From positions 8,494,001 through 8,558,000 of the forward strand of contig OY970235.1 of the NCBI GenBank assembly GCA_963714145.1: DNA of 64,000 nucleotides, read 5' to 3'. The translations under genes were made by a program, and so were the position numbers. This DNA comes from JBBWZH01 sp035544115. GTDB lineage: Bacteria; Actinomycetota; Actinomycetes; Mycobacteriales; CADCTP01. Of this stretch, positions 23,879 through 32,886 are shown piece after piece. How positions within the stretch are numbered: the stretch's first letter is position 1; every line of letters begins with the position of its first letter. The notes under the pieces are model-generated. The model had not been told where the DNA came from and ran no database searches. It saw only the letters and a program-made list of their open reading frames with translations.

Positions 23879-26800
23879 ATGAGCGGTGCACCGCAGCGAG
23901 CCGTCGATGCCCGGGCGCGGTCGAAGCGTCCCCCGGTCGCGGCGGCGGCCGTGCCCGTACGGGGGCCGCGGGTGCTGCTCGGCCTGCAGCGCGCGGCCGG
24001 TAACCGGGCCGTCGGTGGGTTCCTGGCCGCCGCTGCCGCGTCCGAGCGGTGTCCGGCGCGGTTCGACCCGGGGCCGATCGCGGCCCCGGCGAGCGTGCCC
24101 CCGGGGTCGGTTCAGCCCGTGACGGTCCAGCGGACGCTGAGCAACGGCGCCACCTGGAGCGGGGTCGACCCGACGACCGGCCAGGGCACCAACGTGGTCG
24201 CGGTTGTCGGCCCTACGCCCGTGTACGGCTCCGGCCCGGGGAGCCAGTCCGGCTTCAGACCGTACGACTACACCGTGCTGTTCAGCGCCGCGACGGTCGG
24301 CGCCGCCTACTGCCAGGGGCACCTGCTCAACGACAACCTCGGTGGCCCCGGCAATCCGGCCCACCCGGACGCGGTCAAGAACCTCACCGCGTTCCCGCAG
24401 CAGCCGACCAACGGCGACCACAAGAACCTCATCGAGAAGCAGATGAAGAAGGTGGCGCTGTCGGCGTGGTTCCAGTACACGGTGAGCATCGGCTACAGCA
24501 CCGATTCGGCTCCGCGGCTGTTCCACCGCCTCGGGGCGAATCAGGCGCCCGCCTTGGCAGCCGGGCTCGCGCTCACAGACGCGACCTTCGGCTACGCGTC
24601 GTCACTCACCGCGCGCTGGGACGAGCTGGTCCAGGGCCCCGCGGCAACGAATGCGGCGCCGCCGCTCAAGCCAGGCGGGGTGACCGGATCGCTGTCTCTC
24701 GCCATTCCGAGCCCGTTGAGTTTCGTGGCTCCGGCGAAGCGGAGTGACGAGTATCCCGGTCCCAAGGGCCCGACCTGGTCCCACCTGCCGGCCTTCAAGC
24801 AGTCGCAGACGTCGGGTCGTGTCGGCGTGCTGCCACCGACCGGCGCGGCCGGTCCGCCGTCGACCACCCGGGTCCATGTCATGCCCCAGCGGTGGCTGGG
24901 CATCGACGCCGCGCGCGCCGGCACGCCGGTCGGCGCCACGACGAACCCCGCTTTCCTGGCCGGTCACGCGCACTACCAGGCGGGTGTGGCCGAGTCGAAG
25001 ATCGGCCCGGCGAACGCCGGCCGGTTCGGCCGCGGCTACAACCTCGGCTATCTGGACTTCGACAGCGGCATCGAGCACGGCCGCAAGAACCTGCTCGGCG
25101 CTCCACCGGCCAGCCCGCAGCCCGCGATCGACGGGCACACCATGTTCTGGGCCGGGGTCGCCAAGGGCAAGGTCCAGCCGCTGCTCGTGCCGCCGGTCGG
25201 CAACCGGGCGGAGATCGCCGGGCATGCCGACTTCTGGGCGGGCGTGAAGCACGCTCGCGCGACACCGAAGGCGACGGTGCCGGCGAATCTGGCCCAGGCG
25301 GAGAGTCACAACGAGTACTGGGCCGGCGTCGAGCACGCGTACAAGAACGCCGCCGCCGCGCCGCCGGGCGCCAGCCTCGCGAAGGACGAGGGGCACCAGG
25401 ACTACTGGGCCGGCGTGACGCTGGCCCGCGCCGACCTGACCAGCGCCGTACCGCCCGAGCTGGGCAGGGCCAAGGGCCACACCGACGTCGTCGACGCGGT
25501 CAAGCACGCCCGTGCGGCCGTCCGCGGCACCGCGCTGGCGGACGAAACCGTGGCACAGAAGGCGGTCCTGGCCGAGTACTGGGCCGGGGCCGACTTCGCC
25601 AGGGCCAACCCGGCGGCGACGCCGTACGCCGGACCGAGCCCAGCGGAGCGCCAGGGTGTGACCGACTATCGCGACGGGGCGGACCTCGCGGCGAAGGACC
25701 TCCCGTCGTTCGGCGGCGCGGCGCCGGCCGGCGGCGGCGCCGTCGAGGGCTTCCAGGACTACCGCGCCGGTGCGGACGCCCACCTCGGTGGCGCCGCCGC
25801 CGATCCGGCCAGGTCCGCCAACGCCCGTGGCTGGGCCGACGCCGCCGCCGGCATGGTCGAGGGCACCGCCGGTACGCCACCGACCCGGACCGAGGGCGGG
25901 TTCAGCTACGGCTACCGGCACGCGCAAGGCGCGGCCACGGCGCGGGCCGGTCAGCCGGCGGATGCCAGCGGAACCCCGCAGGCGCTGGTCGCCGGGGTGG
26001 GCCACGCGGGCTATCTGGCCGGCCTGGCCGCGGCGCGGACGGACCTCGGCTCCGCGGCGCCGCAGCAGCGGGTCGAGGCGGCGGGGCACCGGGAGTTCGT
26101 GGCCGGGGTGACGCACGCCAAGGCTTCGCCCCGGACCGCTCCGCCAGCGGCGGGCAGCGCGGCGACGACCCAGGCTGCCACCGAGTACTGGCAGGGCGTC
26201 GACTTCGCCCGGCTCAACGCGGCAACCCCGTACGCCGGGGCGAGCGCCGCGACGAAGGCGGGAGACAGCGACTACCGCGCCGGCGCCGACCACGCCGCGT
26301 CGGGACTCGCCGCGATGCTCGGCCTGGCCCCCCCGGGCGGCGGCACCGCCGAGGGCTTCGCCGACTACCGCGACGGCGTGCAAGGCAGCCAGGACGGACA
26401 GGCCGACGACGCGGCCCGGGCCGGCTACGCGCGCGGCTGGCGGGCGTGCGCGGACGGGCTCGCGAGCGGCGCCACCTCGCTCGGTGGCCTGGCCCCGCCG
26501 CGGACCGACGCGGGCTTCCACAGCGGGTATCTCCATGCGCACGGCGCGGTGCACGCCAGGGCGGGCCAGCCGGCACCGACCCCGGGCGCCGGCGACGCGG
26601 TGATCGCCGGCGGCCACACGGCGTACGGGTCCGGGCTCGCGTCGGCGCGGACCGACTTCACCGCCGCGCCACCACAGGGGCTCGTCGCCGCCCAGGGCCA
26701 CCTGGAGTACGCCGCGGGCGTGGCGCACGCCCGGGCGAACGCACGTGGTACCGCGCCGGCGGCCGGCAGCGAGGCGACAACGGCGGGATGGACCGAGTAC

Positions 26801-28012
26801 TGGCGCGGCGTGGACTTCGCGAAGGCGCAGCCGTGGGGCACGGCGTACCCGGGCGTCAACTCGGCCGAGCGGGCCGGCGCCGCTGACTATGTCGCGGGCG
26901 CGAACGCCGCCGCCGCCAGCCTGGTGGCACTCAATGGCGCGGCACCGGTGGCCGGCGGCGAGCGGGACGGCTTCGAACACTTCCGCGACGGCGTCGAGGA
27001 CTGCAAGGCGGGCAACGCGGCGGCCGGCGACCGCTCCGCGCACGCGAAGGGTTGGCAGGACTGCGCCGGCGGGATGACCGCCGGCGACGCCTCGCTCGGT
27101 GCGCTGGGCCCGCCGGCGCGGACCGACGGGGGCTACCTGAGCGGCTACTGGCACGCCCACGGCGGTGCCCGGGCCCGCGGCGGGCTCGCGGCACCGGGCC
27201 CGGCCGGCCTGAACGAAACGGTCGCCGGTGCCGGCCACGCCGGCTATCTCGCCGGAATGGCCACGGCTCGCGGCAACCTGGCCGCGGCGGCGCCGCAGCG
27301 GGTGATCGAGGCCCGGGCGCACGGCGAGTTCCTCGCCGGCGCCGTACATGCCCGCGCCAATCCGCGTGGCACCGCCCCGGCAGCGGGGCAGGCGGCGACG
27401 ACCGCGGCCTGGACCGAGTACTGGCAGGGGGTCGACATCGCCCGCGCGAACCCGGCGGTCGGCTACGCCGGCGGCAACGCCGCGCAGGCGCAGGGCGTGG
27501 CCGACTACAACGCCGGAGTCCAGCATGCGGTGGGTCAGGCGGCCGGCGCTGCGCCGGTGCACAGCGGCGCGGCCGAGGGTGCCGCGGACTACTGGGCCGG
27601 CGAGGCGGTCGCCCCGACGCAGCATCCGGCACCGCCGGCGCTGACGGCCGCCGGTCACGCAGCGCATGCCGACTTCTGGGGCGGCGCCTTGCACGGACAG
27701 GCGACCCTGGCGAACTTCACCGGACCGCCGCCGGCTGGCCGGCTGGCCGCGCTCGGCTTCGCCGCCTACCACAGTGGTGCCACTGACGGGAGCAACCAGC
27801 AGCCCAACAACGCCGCAGCGCTCGCGTACGCCCTGGGCTGGGCGGACGGCATCGCCGGATACAACGACAAGCGGGCCGGGATCGCCGCCGCGCAGCCACA
27901 CGGCGGCTACCTGAGCGCCTACCAACTCACGCCGGCCCCGGCGCAGAAACGCCAGGGCGGCCCGACGGTCAATCCGAACGCCGGCAAGAACGCCCGGCAG
28001 GACGACCAGTGA
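23879..28012 (+). CDS. Giant repeat protein with eCIS-effector-like N-terminus and nuclease-like domain
   Basis: This 1377-residue protein has no signal peptide. Residues 33-49 read LLGLQRAAGNRAVGGFL, the LQRxAGNxAV motif common at the N-terminus of actinomycete proteins associated with extracellular contractile injection systems. Residues about 80-240 contain GHLLNDNLGGPG, then NLTAFP, then an N...H...E segment. This is the layout of His-Me-finger DNA/RNA non-specific endonuclease domains, though catalytic residues are not proven. From about residue 355 to the end it consists of GHxxYWAGVxHARxxP-type units, with a 205-residue higher-order repeat. The ATG at 23879 is chosen because upstream sequence is not family-like; its ribosome binding site is weak. 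An ABC operon follows. Confidence 0.7.
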   Translation: MSGAPQRAVDARARSKRPPVAAAAVPVRGPRVLLGLQRAAGNRAVGGFLAAAAASERCPARFDPGPIAAPASVPPGSVQPVTVQRTLSNGATWSGVDPTTGQGTNVVAVVGPTPVYGSGPGSQSGFRPYDYTVLFSAATVGAAYCQGHLLNDNLGGPGNPAHPDAVKNLTAFPQQPTNGDHKNLIEKQMKKVALSAWFQYTVSIGYSTDSAPRLFHRLGANQAPALAAGLALTDATFGYASSLTARWDELVQGPAATNAAPPLKPGGVTGSLSLAIPSPLSFVAPAKRSDEYPGPKGPTWSHLPAFKQSQTSGRVGVLPPTGAAGPPSTTRVHVMPQRWLGIDAARAGTPVGATTNPAFLAGHAHYQAGVAESKIGPANAGRFGRGYNLGYLDFDSGIEHGRKNLLGAPPASPQPAIDGHTMFWAGVAKGKVQPLLVPPVGNRAEIAGHADFWAGVKHARATPKATVPANLAQAESHNEYWAGVEHAYKNAAAAPPGASLAKDEGHQDYWAGVTLARADLTSAVPPELGRAKGHTDVVDAVKHARAAVRGTALADETVAQKAVLAEYWAGADFARANPAATPYAGPSPAERQGVTDYRDGADLAAKDLPSFGGAAPAGGGAVEGFQDYRAGADAHLGGAAADPARSANARGWADAAAGMVEGTAGTPPTRTEGGFSYGYRHAQGAATARAGQPADASGTPQALVAGVGHAGYLAGLAAARTDLGSAAPQQRVEAAGHREFVAGVTHAKASPRTAPPAAGSAATTQAATEYWQGVDFARLNAATPYAGASAATKAGDSDYRAGADHAASGLAAMLGLAPPGGGTAEGFADYRDGVQGSQDGQADDAARAGYARGWRACADGLASGATSLGGLAPPRTDAGFHSGYLHAHGAVHARAGQPAPTPGAGDAVIAGGHTAYGSGLASARTDFTAAPPQGLVAAQGHLEYAAGVAHARANARGTAPAAGSEATTAGWTEYWRGVDFAKAQPWGTAYPGVNSAERAGAADYVAGANAAAASLVALNGAAPVAGGERDGFEHFRDGVEDCKAGNAAAGDRSAHAKGWQDCAGGMTAGDASLGALGPPARTDGGYLSGYWHAHGGARARGGLAAPGPAGLNETVAGAGHAGYLAGMATARGNLAAAAPQRVIEARAHGEFLAGAVHARANPRGTAPAAGQAATTAAWTEYWQGVDIARANPAVGYAGGNAAQAQGVADYNAGVQHAVGQAAGAAPVHSGAAEGAADYWAGEAVAPTQHPAPPALTAAGHAAHADFWGGALHGQATLANFTGPPPAGRLAALGFAAYHSGATDGSNQQPNNAAALAYALGWADGIAGYNDKRAGIAAAQPHGGYLSAYQLTPAPAQKRQGGPTVNPNAGKNARQDDQ
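25895..27745 (+). repeat. Coding super-repeat, about 615 bases x 3
   Basis: Within the giant repeat protein, equivalent codons recur at 25895 (GGFSYGYRHAQ), 26510 (AGFHSGYLHAH) and 27128 (GGYLSGYWHAH), that is 615 and 618 bases apart. Each unit contains the same order of sub-repeats: GYLAG...AR, GHxEFxAGVxHA, EYWxGVDFA, YAG...DYxAGA and EGFxDYRDGV. The copies differ too much at DNA level to be very recent. Confidence 0.8.
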
Positions 28013-28172
28013 GCCCGCGTCCCGCGACGTTCAGGTGACCGACGGCGTCGACTTTCCGACCCGCGGGCGGCGGCCGGCAAATCCGCGGCCTCGGCCGCAG
28101 CTGGCCGTGACCGGGAGCGGCTCGTCCGGGGCGTCTTATCCGGGTCTGATCTGGCGCTGCTGCACTGGGCCG

Positions 28173-29114
28173 GTGGCAGAGGTGGCGCTCGACGTGGAAG
28201 AGCTCGGCAAGCGGTACCGGAACCAGGTCGCGGTCCGGGAGGTGAGCTTCGCCGCCGGCCCCGGGGAGATCGTCGGCCTGCTCGGGCCGAACGGGGCCGG
28301 CAAGACGACGTTGATCCGGCTGCTGACCACGCTGCTGACACCGTCGTCCGGGCGGTTCCGGGTGGCCGGGGTGCCGTCCACCCGGCCGGCCGAGATCCGC
28401 CGCCTGGTCGGCGCGCTGCCGGAGAGCGGCGGCTACCCGGCGACCCAGACCGGCGCGGAGTACCTGCGTTACCACGCCCGGCTGTACGGCCTGGCCCGCC
28501 GGGCGGCCGCCGAGGTCACAGACCGGCTGCTGGCCGAGGTCGGCCTGGCCGCGCGCGCCGGCACGCCGATCCAGACCTACAGCCGCGGGATGCGACAGCG
28601 GCTTGGTATCGCCCGGGCACTGGTGAACGACCCGGTCGTGGTGTTCCTGGACGAGCCGACCCTCGGCCTCGACCCGGCCGGCCACCGGGCGCTGCTGGCC
28701 GTGCTGCGCGGCATCGCGGTGCGCCGGCGGGCGGCGGTGGTGCTCAGCACGCACGACCTGCCGGATGTCGAGGAGGTCTGCTCGGCGGTGGTCATCCTGG
28801 ATCGCGGTCGGCTGGTGTCCGCCGGACCGGTCGCGGATGTGGTCGCCGCGGTGGCCGCCCCCACCGGCGCCCGGGTGCGGGTGCCGGCCGGCGCCGCGGC
28901 GGCCGCCCGGGAGCTGCTCGCCGGGCTGCCCGGCGTCACGGTCGTCGCGGCCGCGGAACAGCCGGGCGTGCTGGCGGTCGGCTCGGCAGGCGCCGCCGTG
29001 GACGCCGCGCTGCAGGCGCTGGTGACCGCGGGCGTCCCGGTGCTGCACTGGGAGGTCGCGCAGGCACGGCTGGGCGACGCGTTCGTCGCGGCGACGTCCG
29101 GGGGGCCGCTGTGA
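28173..29114 (+). CDS. ABC transporter ATP-binding protein
   Basis: The product is 313 residues from the GTG at 28173. It has Walker A GPNGAGKTT, signature YSRGMRQRL, Walker B VVFLDEPTLGLD and the H-loop STHD, all intact. A C-terminal region of about 80 residues after the ATPase domain is typical of ABC-2 exporter ATPases. It energises the permease encoded next, whose GTG overlaps this stop. An upstream GTG at 28035 would add 46 residues unlike the family, so it is less likely. It is the first of five consecutive same-strand genes ending with a two-component system. Confidence 0.87.
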   Translation: MAEVALDVEELGKRYRNQVAVREVSFAAGPGEIVGLLGPNGAGKTTLIRLLTTLLTPSSGRFRVAGVPSTRPAEIRRLVGALPESGGYPATQTGAEYLRYHARLYGLARRAAAEVTDRLLAEVGLAARAGTPIQTYSRGMRQRLGIARALVNDPVVVFLDEPTLGLDPAGHRALLAVLRGIAVRRRAAVVLSTHDLPDVEEVCSAVVILDRGRLVSAGPVADVVAAVAAPTGARVRVPAGAAAAARELLAGLPGVTVVAAAEQPGVLAVGSAGAAVDAALQALVTAGVPVLHWEVAQARLGDAFVAATSGGPL

Positions 29115-29950
29115 CCGTCGACGAACGGGACCCGGCGGTGGTCGCGGTGCGCCCGGAGGCCACGCGGCGGGCGACGCCGGCGTGGCTGGTGGTGGCCGGG
29201 CGCGAGTCCCGCGACCTGTGGGTCGGCGGCCGCGGGCCGGTGCTGCTCTTCGCCGTCAGCGTGCTGCTCAGCGTGCTGACGTATCTGCTGGCCACCAACA
29301 GGGTGCTGAACTACCTGGAGCAGCGGGAGGCGGTCGGCCTCGCCCTGCAGGTGACGGTCGCCGTCGGCGTGCTGGTGACGGTCGTGGTCAGCGCCGACGC
29401 GATCAGCGGCGAGCGGGAGCGCGGGACGCTGGAGACGCTGCTGCTGACGCCGGCCCCGCGCCGGCAGGTCGCCGCCGGGAAGCTGCTCGCCGCGCTGACG
29501 CTGTGGCTGGCGATATACGCGGTCAGCCTGCCGTACGTGTGGGTGCTGGCGCGGGGCGTCTCGGTGCTCGGCTCCGCGGTGCCGCTCGGCCTGGCGGTCG
29601 GCAGCATGCTGGCGGCCGGGCTGGCCGCGGTCGGGCTGGTCGTCGGCGGGCTGGCCAGCTCGAACCGGGTGAGCCTGGCCGCCAGCCTGTTCCTGCTGCT
29701 GGCCCTCTTCGCGCCCACCCAGCTGCCGGCCGGCACCCGGCAGGGCTGGCTCGGCGACGTGCTGCTGCGGATCAACCCGATTGCCTCCGGGGTGCACTAC
29801 CTCGGCGCGGTGCTGGTCACCGGGCACCGGTGGACGCGGGACCTGTCCTACCTGGTCTCCCCGGCGCTGACCGCCGTGCTGGCCGGTGCGGTCGTGCTGG
29901 TCTGCGCCGACCGGCTGATCCGGCTGGAGCGAGGGGGGTCGGTCGGATGA
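29111..29950 (+). CDS. ABC-2 type transporter permease
   Basis: The product is 279 residues with about six membrane segments, including GPVLLFAVSVLLSVLTYLLA and LALQVTVAVGVLVTVVVSAD. The SGERERGTLETLLLTPAPRR loop is the signature of ABC-2 permeases of the Nat/YhaP-like class. The GTG start overlaps the ATPase stop, and its own stop overlaps the next ATG, so the three are translated together. It probably exports a lipid, peptide or drug; the cargo is unknown. Confidence 0.85.
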   Translation: MTVDERDPAVVAVRPEATRRATPAWLVVAGRESRDLWVGGRGPVLLFAVSVLLSVLTYLLATNRVLNYLEQREAVGLALQVTVAVGVLVTVVVSADAISGERERGTLETLLLTPAPRRQVAAGKLLAALTLWLAIYAVSLPYVWVLARGVSVLGSAVPLGLAVGSMLAAGLAAVGLVVGGLASSNRVSLAASLFLLLALFAPTQLPAGTRQGWLGDVLLRINPIASGVHYLGAVLVTGHRWTRDLSYLVSPALTAVLAGAVVLVCADRLIRLERGGSVG

Positions 29951-30558
29951 GATGGCTGTCGACCGCTGCCGCCGGCACGTTGGCGGTCGTCCTGGCCGCC
30001 GCGCCGGCCGCCGCGACGGGAGTCGGCGGAGCGACCACCGCAGTGCCGGCGGTCGAGGTGCCGGCAGTTGCGGTGGCGATGGACCGGCCGGCGGTCAGCG
30101 CCGTGCTGGGCGACCGCTTCACGGTGCGGTCCACCCTGGTCAACACGGGCGCCGCGGCCACCGGCCCGCTGCTGGCCCACCTCGACGTCGTGAGCCTGCA
30201 CAACGACGTCTACGTCGACCCGGAGGACTGGTCGTCGGACCGCTCGGTGGACGTCGAGCCGCTGGCCCCGGGCGGCCGCAGCACGCTGGAGTGGACGGTG
30301 CGCACCGTGGACGCCGGCGAGTTCGACGTCTACGTGGTCGTGCTGCCGGCCGGCTCCGCGGCGACACTGTCGGTCAGCCCGGCGCTGCGGCTCGCGGTGG
30401 CGTCCCGGCAGACGCTGGATCCGGGCGGTTCGGCCGTGCTGGTGGTGACGGTCCCGGTCCTGATCGGTGCGTTCGTGTTGGGCGGCCGGCTGTTCCGGCG
30501 ACGGCGTCGTCCGGGCCGGGACGCCGATCCGGCTACGGCTGACGCGCCGCGCCGGTAG
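29947..30558 (+). CDS. Secreted, membrane-anchored CARDB-like accessory protein
   Basis: The product is 203 residues. A signal peptide (MRWLSTAAAGTLAVVLAAAP) leads into an Ig-like domain of about 110 residues with VLGDRFTVRSTLVNTGAAAT and LAPGGRSTLEWTVRTVDAGE, the form of CARDB or NEW3-type beta-sandwiches. A C-terminal TM helix (AVLVVTVPVLIGAFVLGGRL) and an RRRRRP tail anchor it. Its start overlaps the permease stop. It may help the exporter on the outer face or feed the two-component system that follows. Function is inferred from position only. Confidence 0.7.
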   Translation: MRWLSTAAAGTLAVVLAAAPAAATGVGGATTAVPAVEVPAVAVAMDRPAVSAVLGDRFTVRSTLVNTGAAATGPLLAHLDVVSLHNDVYVDPEDWSSDRSVDVEPLAPGGRSTLEWTVRTVDAGEFDVYVVVLPAGSAATLSVSPALRLAVASRQTLDPGGSAVLVVTVPVLIGAFVLGGRLFRRRRRPGRDADPATADAPRR

Positions 30559-30559
30559 C

Positions 30560-31264
30560 GTGAGCCCCGTGCCCGGGGTGGGGCAGGGTCGGGTCCTGGT
30601 CGTCGAGGACGAGCAGGCGCTGGCGGACGCCCTGGCCGACGGCCTGCGGCAGGACGGTTTCCGGGTGCGGACCGTGGGCGACGGGCTGCAGGCGCTGGAC
30701 CTCGGCCGCTCGGGCAACTTCGACGTTCTGGTCGTCGACCTGATGCTGCCCGGGCTGGGTGGCCTGGACCTGTGCAGCCGGCTGCGGGCCGGCGGCGTCG
30801 ATACGCCGGTGCTCGTGCTCACCGCCCGCACCGCCGAGCGGGACCAGCTGCGGGCGCTGCACACCGGCGCGGACGACTTCCTCACCAAGCCGTTCTCCTA
30901 CCGGGTCCTGTTGGCCCGGCTGCACGCCCTGCTGCGCCGGTCCGGTGGCCGCAGCGGAGCCGTGCTGACGGCCGGTGACCTGGTGTTGGACCGGCGGTCC
31001 CGGGAATGCCGGCGCGGGGACGTCGACATCGAGCTGACGGCCCGCGAGTTCAGCCTGCTCGAGCTGCTGATGTCGCGGCCGGGGCAGGTCGTGTCCAAGC
31101 GGTTCGCCCTGGACGAGGTCTGGGACCCGGGCCTGGACGACGCGTCCAACGTGCTCGAGGTCTACGTCTTCTACCTCCGCCGCAAGATCGACAGCCCGTT
31201 CGGCCGGCAGGCCGTCCGGACCGTGCGCGGTGCCGGCTACCGGCTGGATCCCGATGGCGGCTGA
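30560..31264 (+). CDS. OmpR-family response regulator
   Basis: The product is 234 residues. The receiver domain (about 1-125) has the acidic pair in VVEDEQ, the phospho-acceptor Asp60 in VVDLMLPG, T in LVLTART and K in LTKPFS. The OmpR winged helix (about 135-232) has LTAREFSLLELL and the wing VRTVRGAGYRL. The GTG at 30560 is one base after the previous stop; a GTG at 30569 is possible. It is paired with the histidine kinase 39 bases downstream and probably controls the exporter operon or envelope genes. Confidence 0.9.
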   Translation: MSPVPGVGQGRVLVVEDEQALADALADGLRQDGFRVRTVGDGLQALDLGRSGNFDVLVVDLMLPGLGGLDLCSRLRAGGVDTPVLVLTARTAERDQLRALHTGADDFLTKPFSYRVLLARLHALLRRSGGRSGAVLTAGDLVLDRRSRECRRGDVDIELTAREFSLLELLMSRPGQVVSKRFALDEVWDPGLDDASNVLEVYVFYLRRKIDSPFGRQAVRTVRGAGYRLDPDGG

Positions 31265-31303
31265 CCCGCCGGCTGGCCCCCGGGCTGGCCCGGCGGCCGC
31301 CTC

Positions 31304-32701
31304 GTGAGCACCATCCGGGTCCGGCAGACCTCGCTCGCCCTGCTCGTCGTGGGGCTGGCGCTGGTCGTCGGCGGCGGTCTGGTGCTCGCGCTGGTCCGGC
31401 GCGACCTGGTCGGCAGTGCGGAGCGGCAGGCGCGGCAGCGGGCGGAGGAGACCGCGACCCTGCTCCGCACCGGCTGGCTGCCCACCGAGCTGCCAACTGA
31501 GCCGCCGGCCGGTGGCGACGACCGGGTCGTCGTGCAGGTGGTCGACCAGCAGGGCCGGGTCCGGTCGGCCAGCGCCGACCTGGGCGACGAGGGGCCGCTG
31601 CTGGCAACGCCGCCCGGTGCCGGGCCGGTGACCGGGACGGTGCAGCGCTCGCTCGGCGGCGAGCGCACCGACCTGCGCGTCGTCGGGCTGCGCGTCGTTG
31701 GGGTAGGAGCCGGCAGCGCCGACACCCTGTCGGTCTACGCGGCCAGCTCGCTGGAGCCGGCGCACGAGGCGACCGCGGCGACCGCGACCGGCCTGGCGGT
31801 CGCCGTCCCGCTGTTGCTGCTCTGCGTGGGCGTGACGTCCTGGCGGCTGGTGGGCCGGTCGCTGCGCCCGGTCGAGGCGATCCGCGCCCAGGTGGAGCGG
31901 ATCACCCCCGGTCAGCTGGACCACCGGGTGGTCGAGCCGCCGGGCCGGGACGAGCTGAGCCAGCTGGCCCGGACCATGAACACCATGCTGGACCGGCTGC
32001 AACGCGCCCAGCAGCGGCAGCGCCGCTTCGTCAGCGACGCCTCACACGAGTTGCGCAGCCCGCTGGCGGCGATCCGGACCCGGGTCGAGGTCGGCCTGGC
32101 CCATCCGGACCGGACCGACTGGGTGGCGCTGGCGCAAGCGGTGCACCGCGACGGCGACCGTCTCGACCGGCTGGTGGACGACCTGCTGACGCTGGCCTCG
32201 GCCTCGGCCTCGGCGTCGACGTCGGCCGCCGGGGCAACCGACGGGCCTGCCGCGATGGAAGTCGTCGATCTCGACGAGGTGGTGCTCGACGAGGTGGAGG
32301 CGATCCGGGCCCGGGGCGCGGTCGTCGTCGACCTGGCGGCGCTCTCGCCGGCGCGGCTGTACAGCCGGCCCGAGCAGCTCCGGCTCATCGTCCGCAACCT
32401 GCTCGACAACGCGGAGCGGCACGCGGCGGGCCGGATCGAGATCGGGCTGGCGGCCGGCGCGGCCAGCGCGGAGCTGGTGATCCGCAACGACGGCGACCCG
32501 GTGCCGGTGGCCGAGCGGGAGCGGGTATTCGATCCGTTCCACCGGCTGCAGCCGGCCCGCGACCGGGCCAGCGGCGGCGCCGGCCTCGGCCTCGCGATCG
32601 TCCGGGACGCCGTCACCGCGCGCGGTGGCCAGGTCTGGTTCGCCGACTGCGCCGAGGGCGCCGAGGTGCACGTCCGGCTGCCGCTCGCCGGCCCCGGCTG
32701 A
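31304..32701 (+). CDS. Sensor histidine kinase
   Basis: The product is 465 residues. There are two TM helices, TSLALLVVGLALVVGGGLVL and ATGLAVAVPLLLLCVGVTSW, flanking an extracytoplasmic region of about 130 residues. HAMP and DHp domains follow, with His248 in SDASHELRSPLAAI. The HATPase domain shows the N box LIVRNLLDNAERHA, FDPFHRL and G2 GGAGLGLAIV. An alanine/serine run (SASASASTSAAG) after the DHp is unusual but short. It phosphorylates the regulator encoded upstream. The stimulus is unknown; the adjacent accessory protein is a candidate partner. Confidence 0.9.
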   Translation: MSTIRVRQTSLALLVVGLALVVGGGLVLALVRRDLVGSAERQARQRAEETATLLRTGWLPTELPTEPPAGGDDRVVVQVVDQQGRVRSASADLGDEGPLLATPPGAGPVTGTVQRSLGGERTDLRVVGLRVVGVGAGSADTLSVYAASSLEPAHEATAATATGLAVAVPLLLLCVGVTSWRLVGRSLRPVEAIRAQVERITPGQLDHRVVEPPGRDELSQLARTMNTMLDRLQRAQQRQRRFVSDASHELRSPLAAIRTRVEVGLAHPDRTDWVALAQAVHRDGDRLDRLVDDLLTLASASASASTSAAGATDGPAAMEVVDLDEVVLDEVEAIRARGAVVVDLAALSPARLYSRPEQLRLIVRNLLDNAERHAAGRIEIGLAAGAASAELVIRNDGDPVPVAERERVFDPFHRLQPARDRASGGAGLGLAIVRDAVTARGGQVWFADCAEGAEVHVRLPLAGPG

Positions 32702-32886
32702 CCGATCCACAGTGGACCAACCGCGGCGGCTCCGATCGCGGCGCGGGCGGCCGTCTGGCCGCAGGCGGGAAGCGTTGCCCACGACAAGGGACGCGCCTGG
32801 TCTATCCGGGTCAATTAGTACATAGTTAGGAGGTTCTCTGGGGCCCTATGCGGGCTGGGAGCACGGCGAAAGCCTCAGGAGTGGCG

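Noticed and set aside
24602..27925. Long open frame on the minus strand opposite the giant repeat protein (1107 codons)
   Set aside because: It is a shadow of the repetitive GC-rich gene on the other strand: arginine/glycine-rich, no domain, no start context. The plus-strand frame has the clear repeats.
28035..28172. Longer N-terminus of the ABC ATPase from an upstream GTG
   Set aside because: The extra 46 residues are Pro/Arg-rich and unlike ABC ATPase N-termini; the GTG at 28173 gives the standard start.
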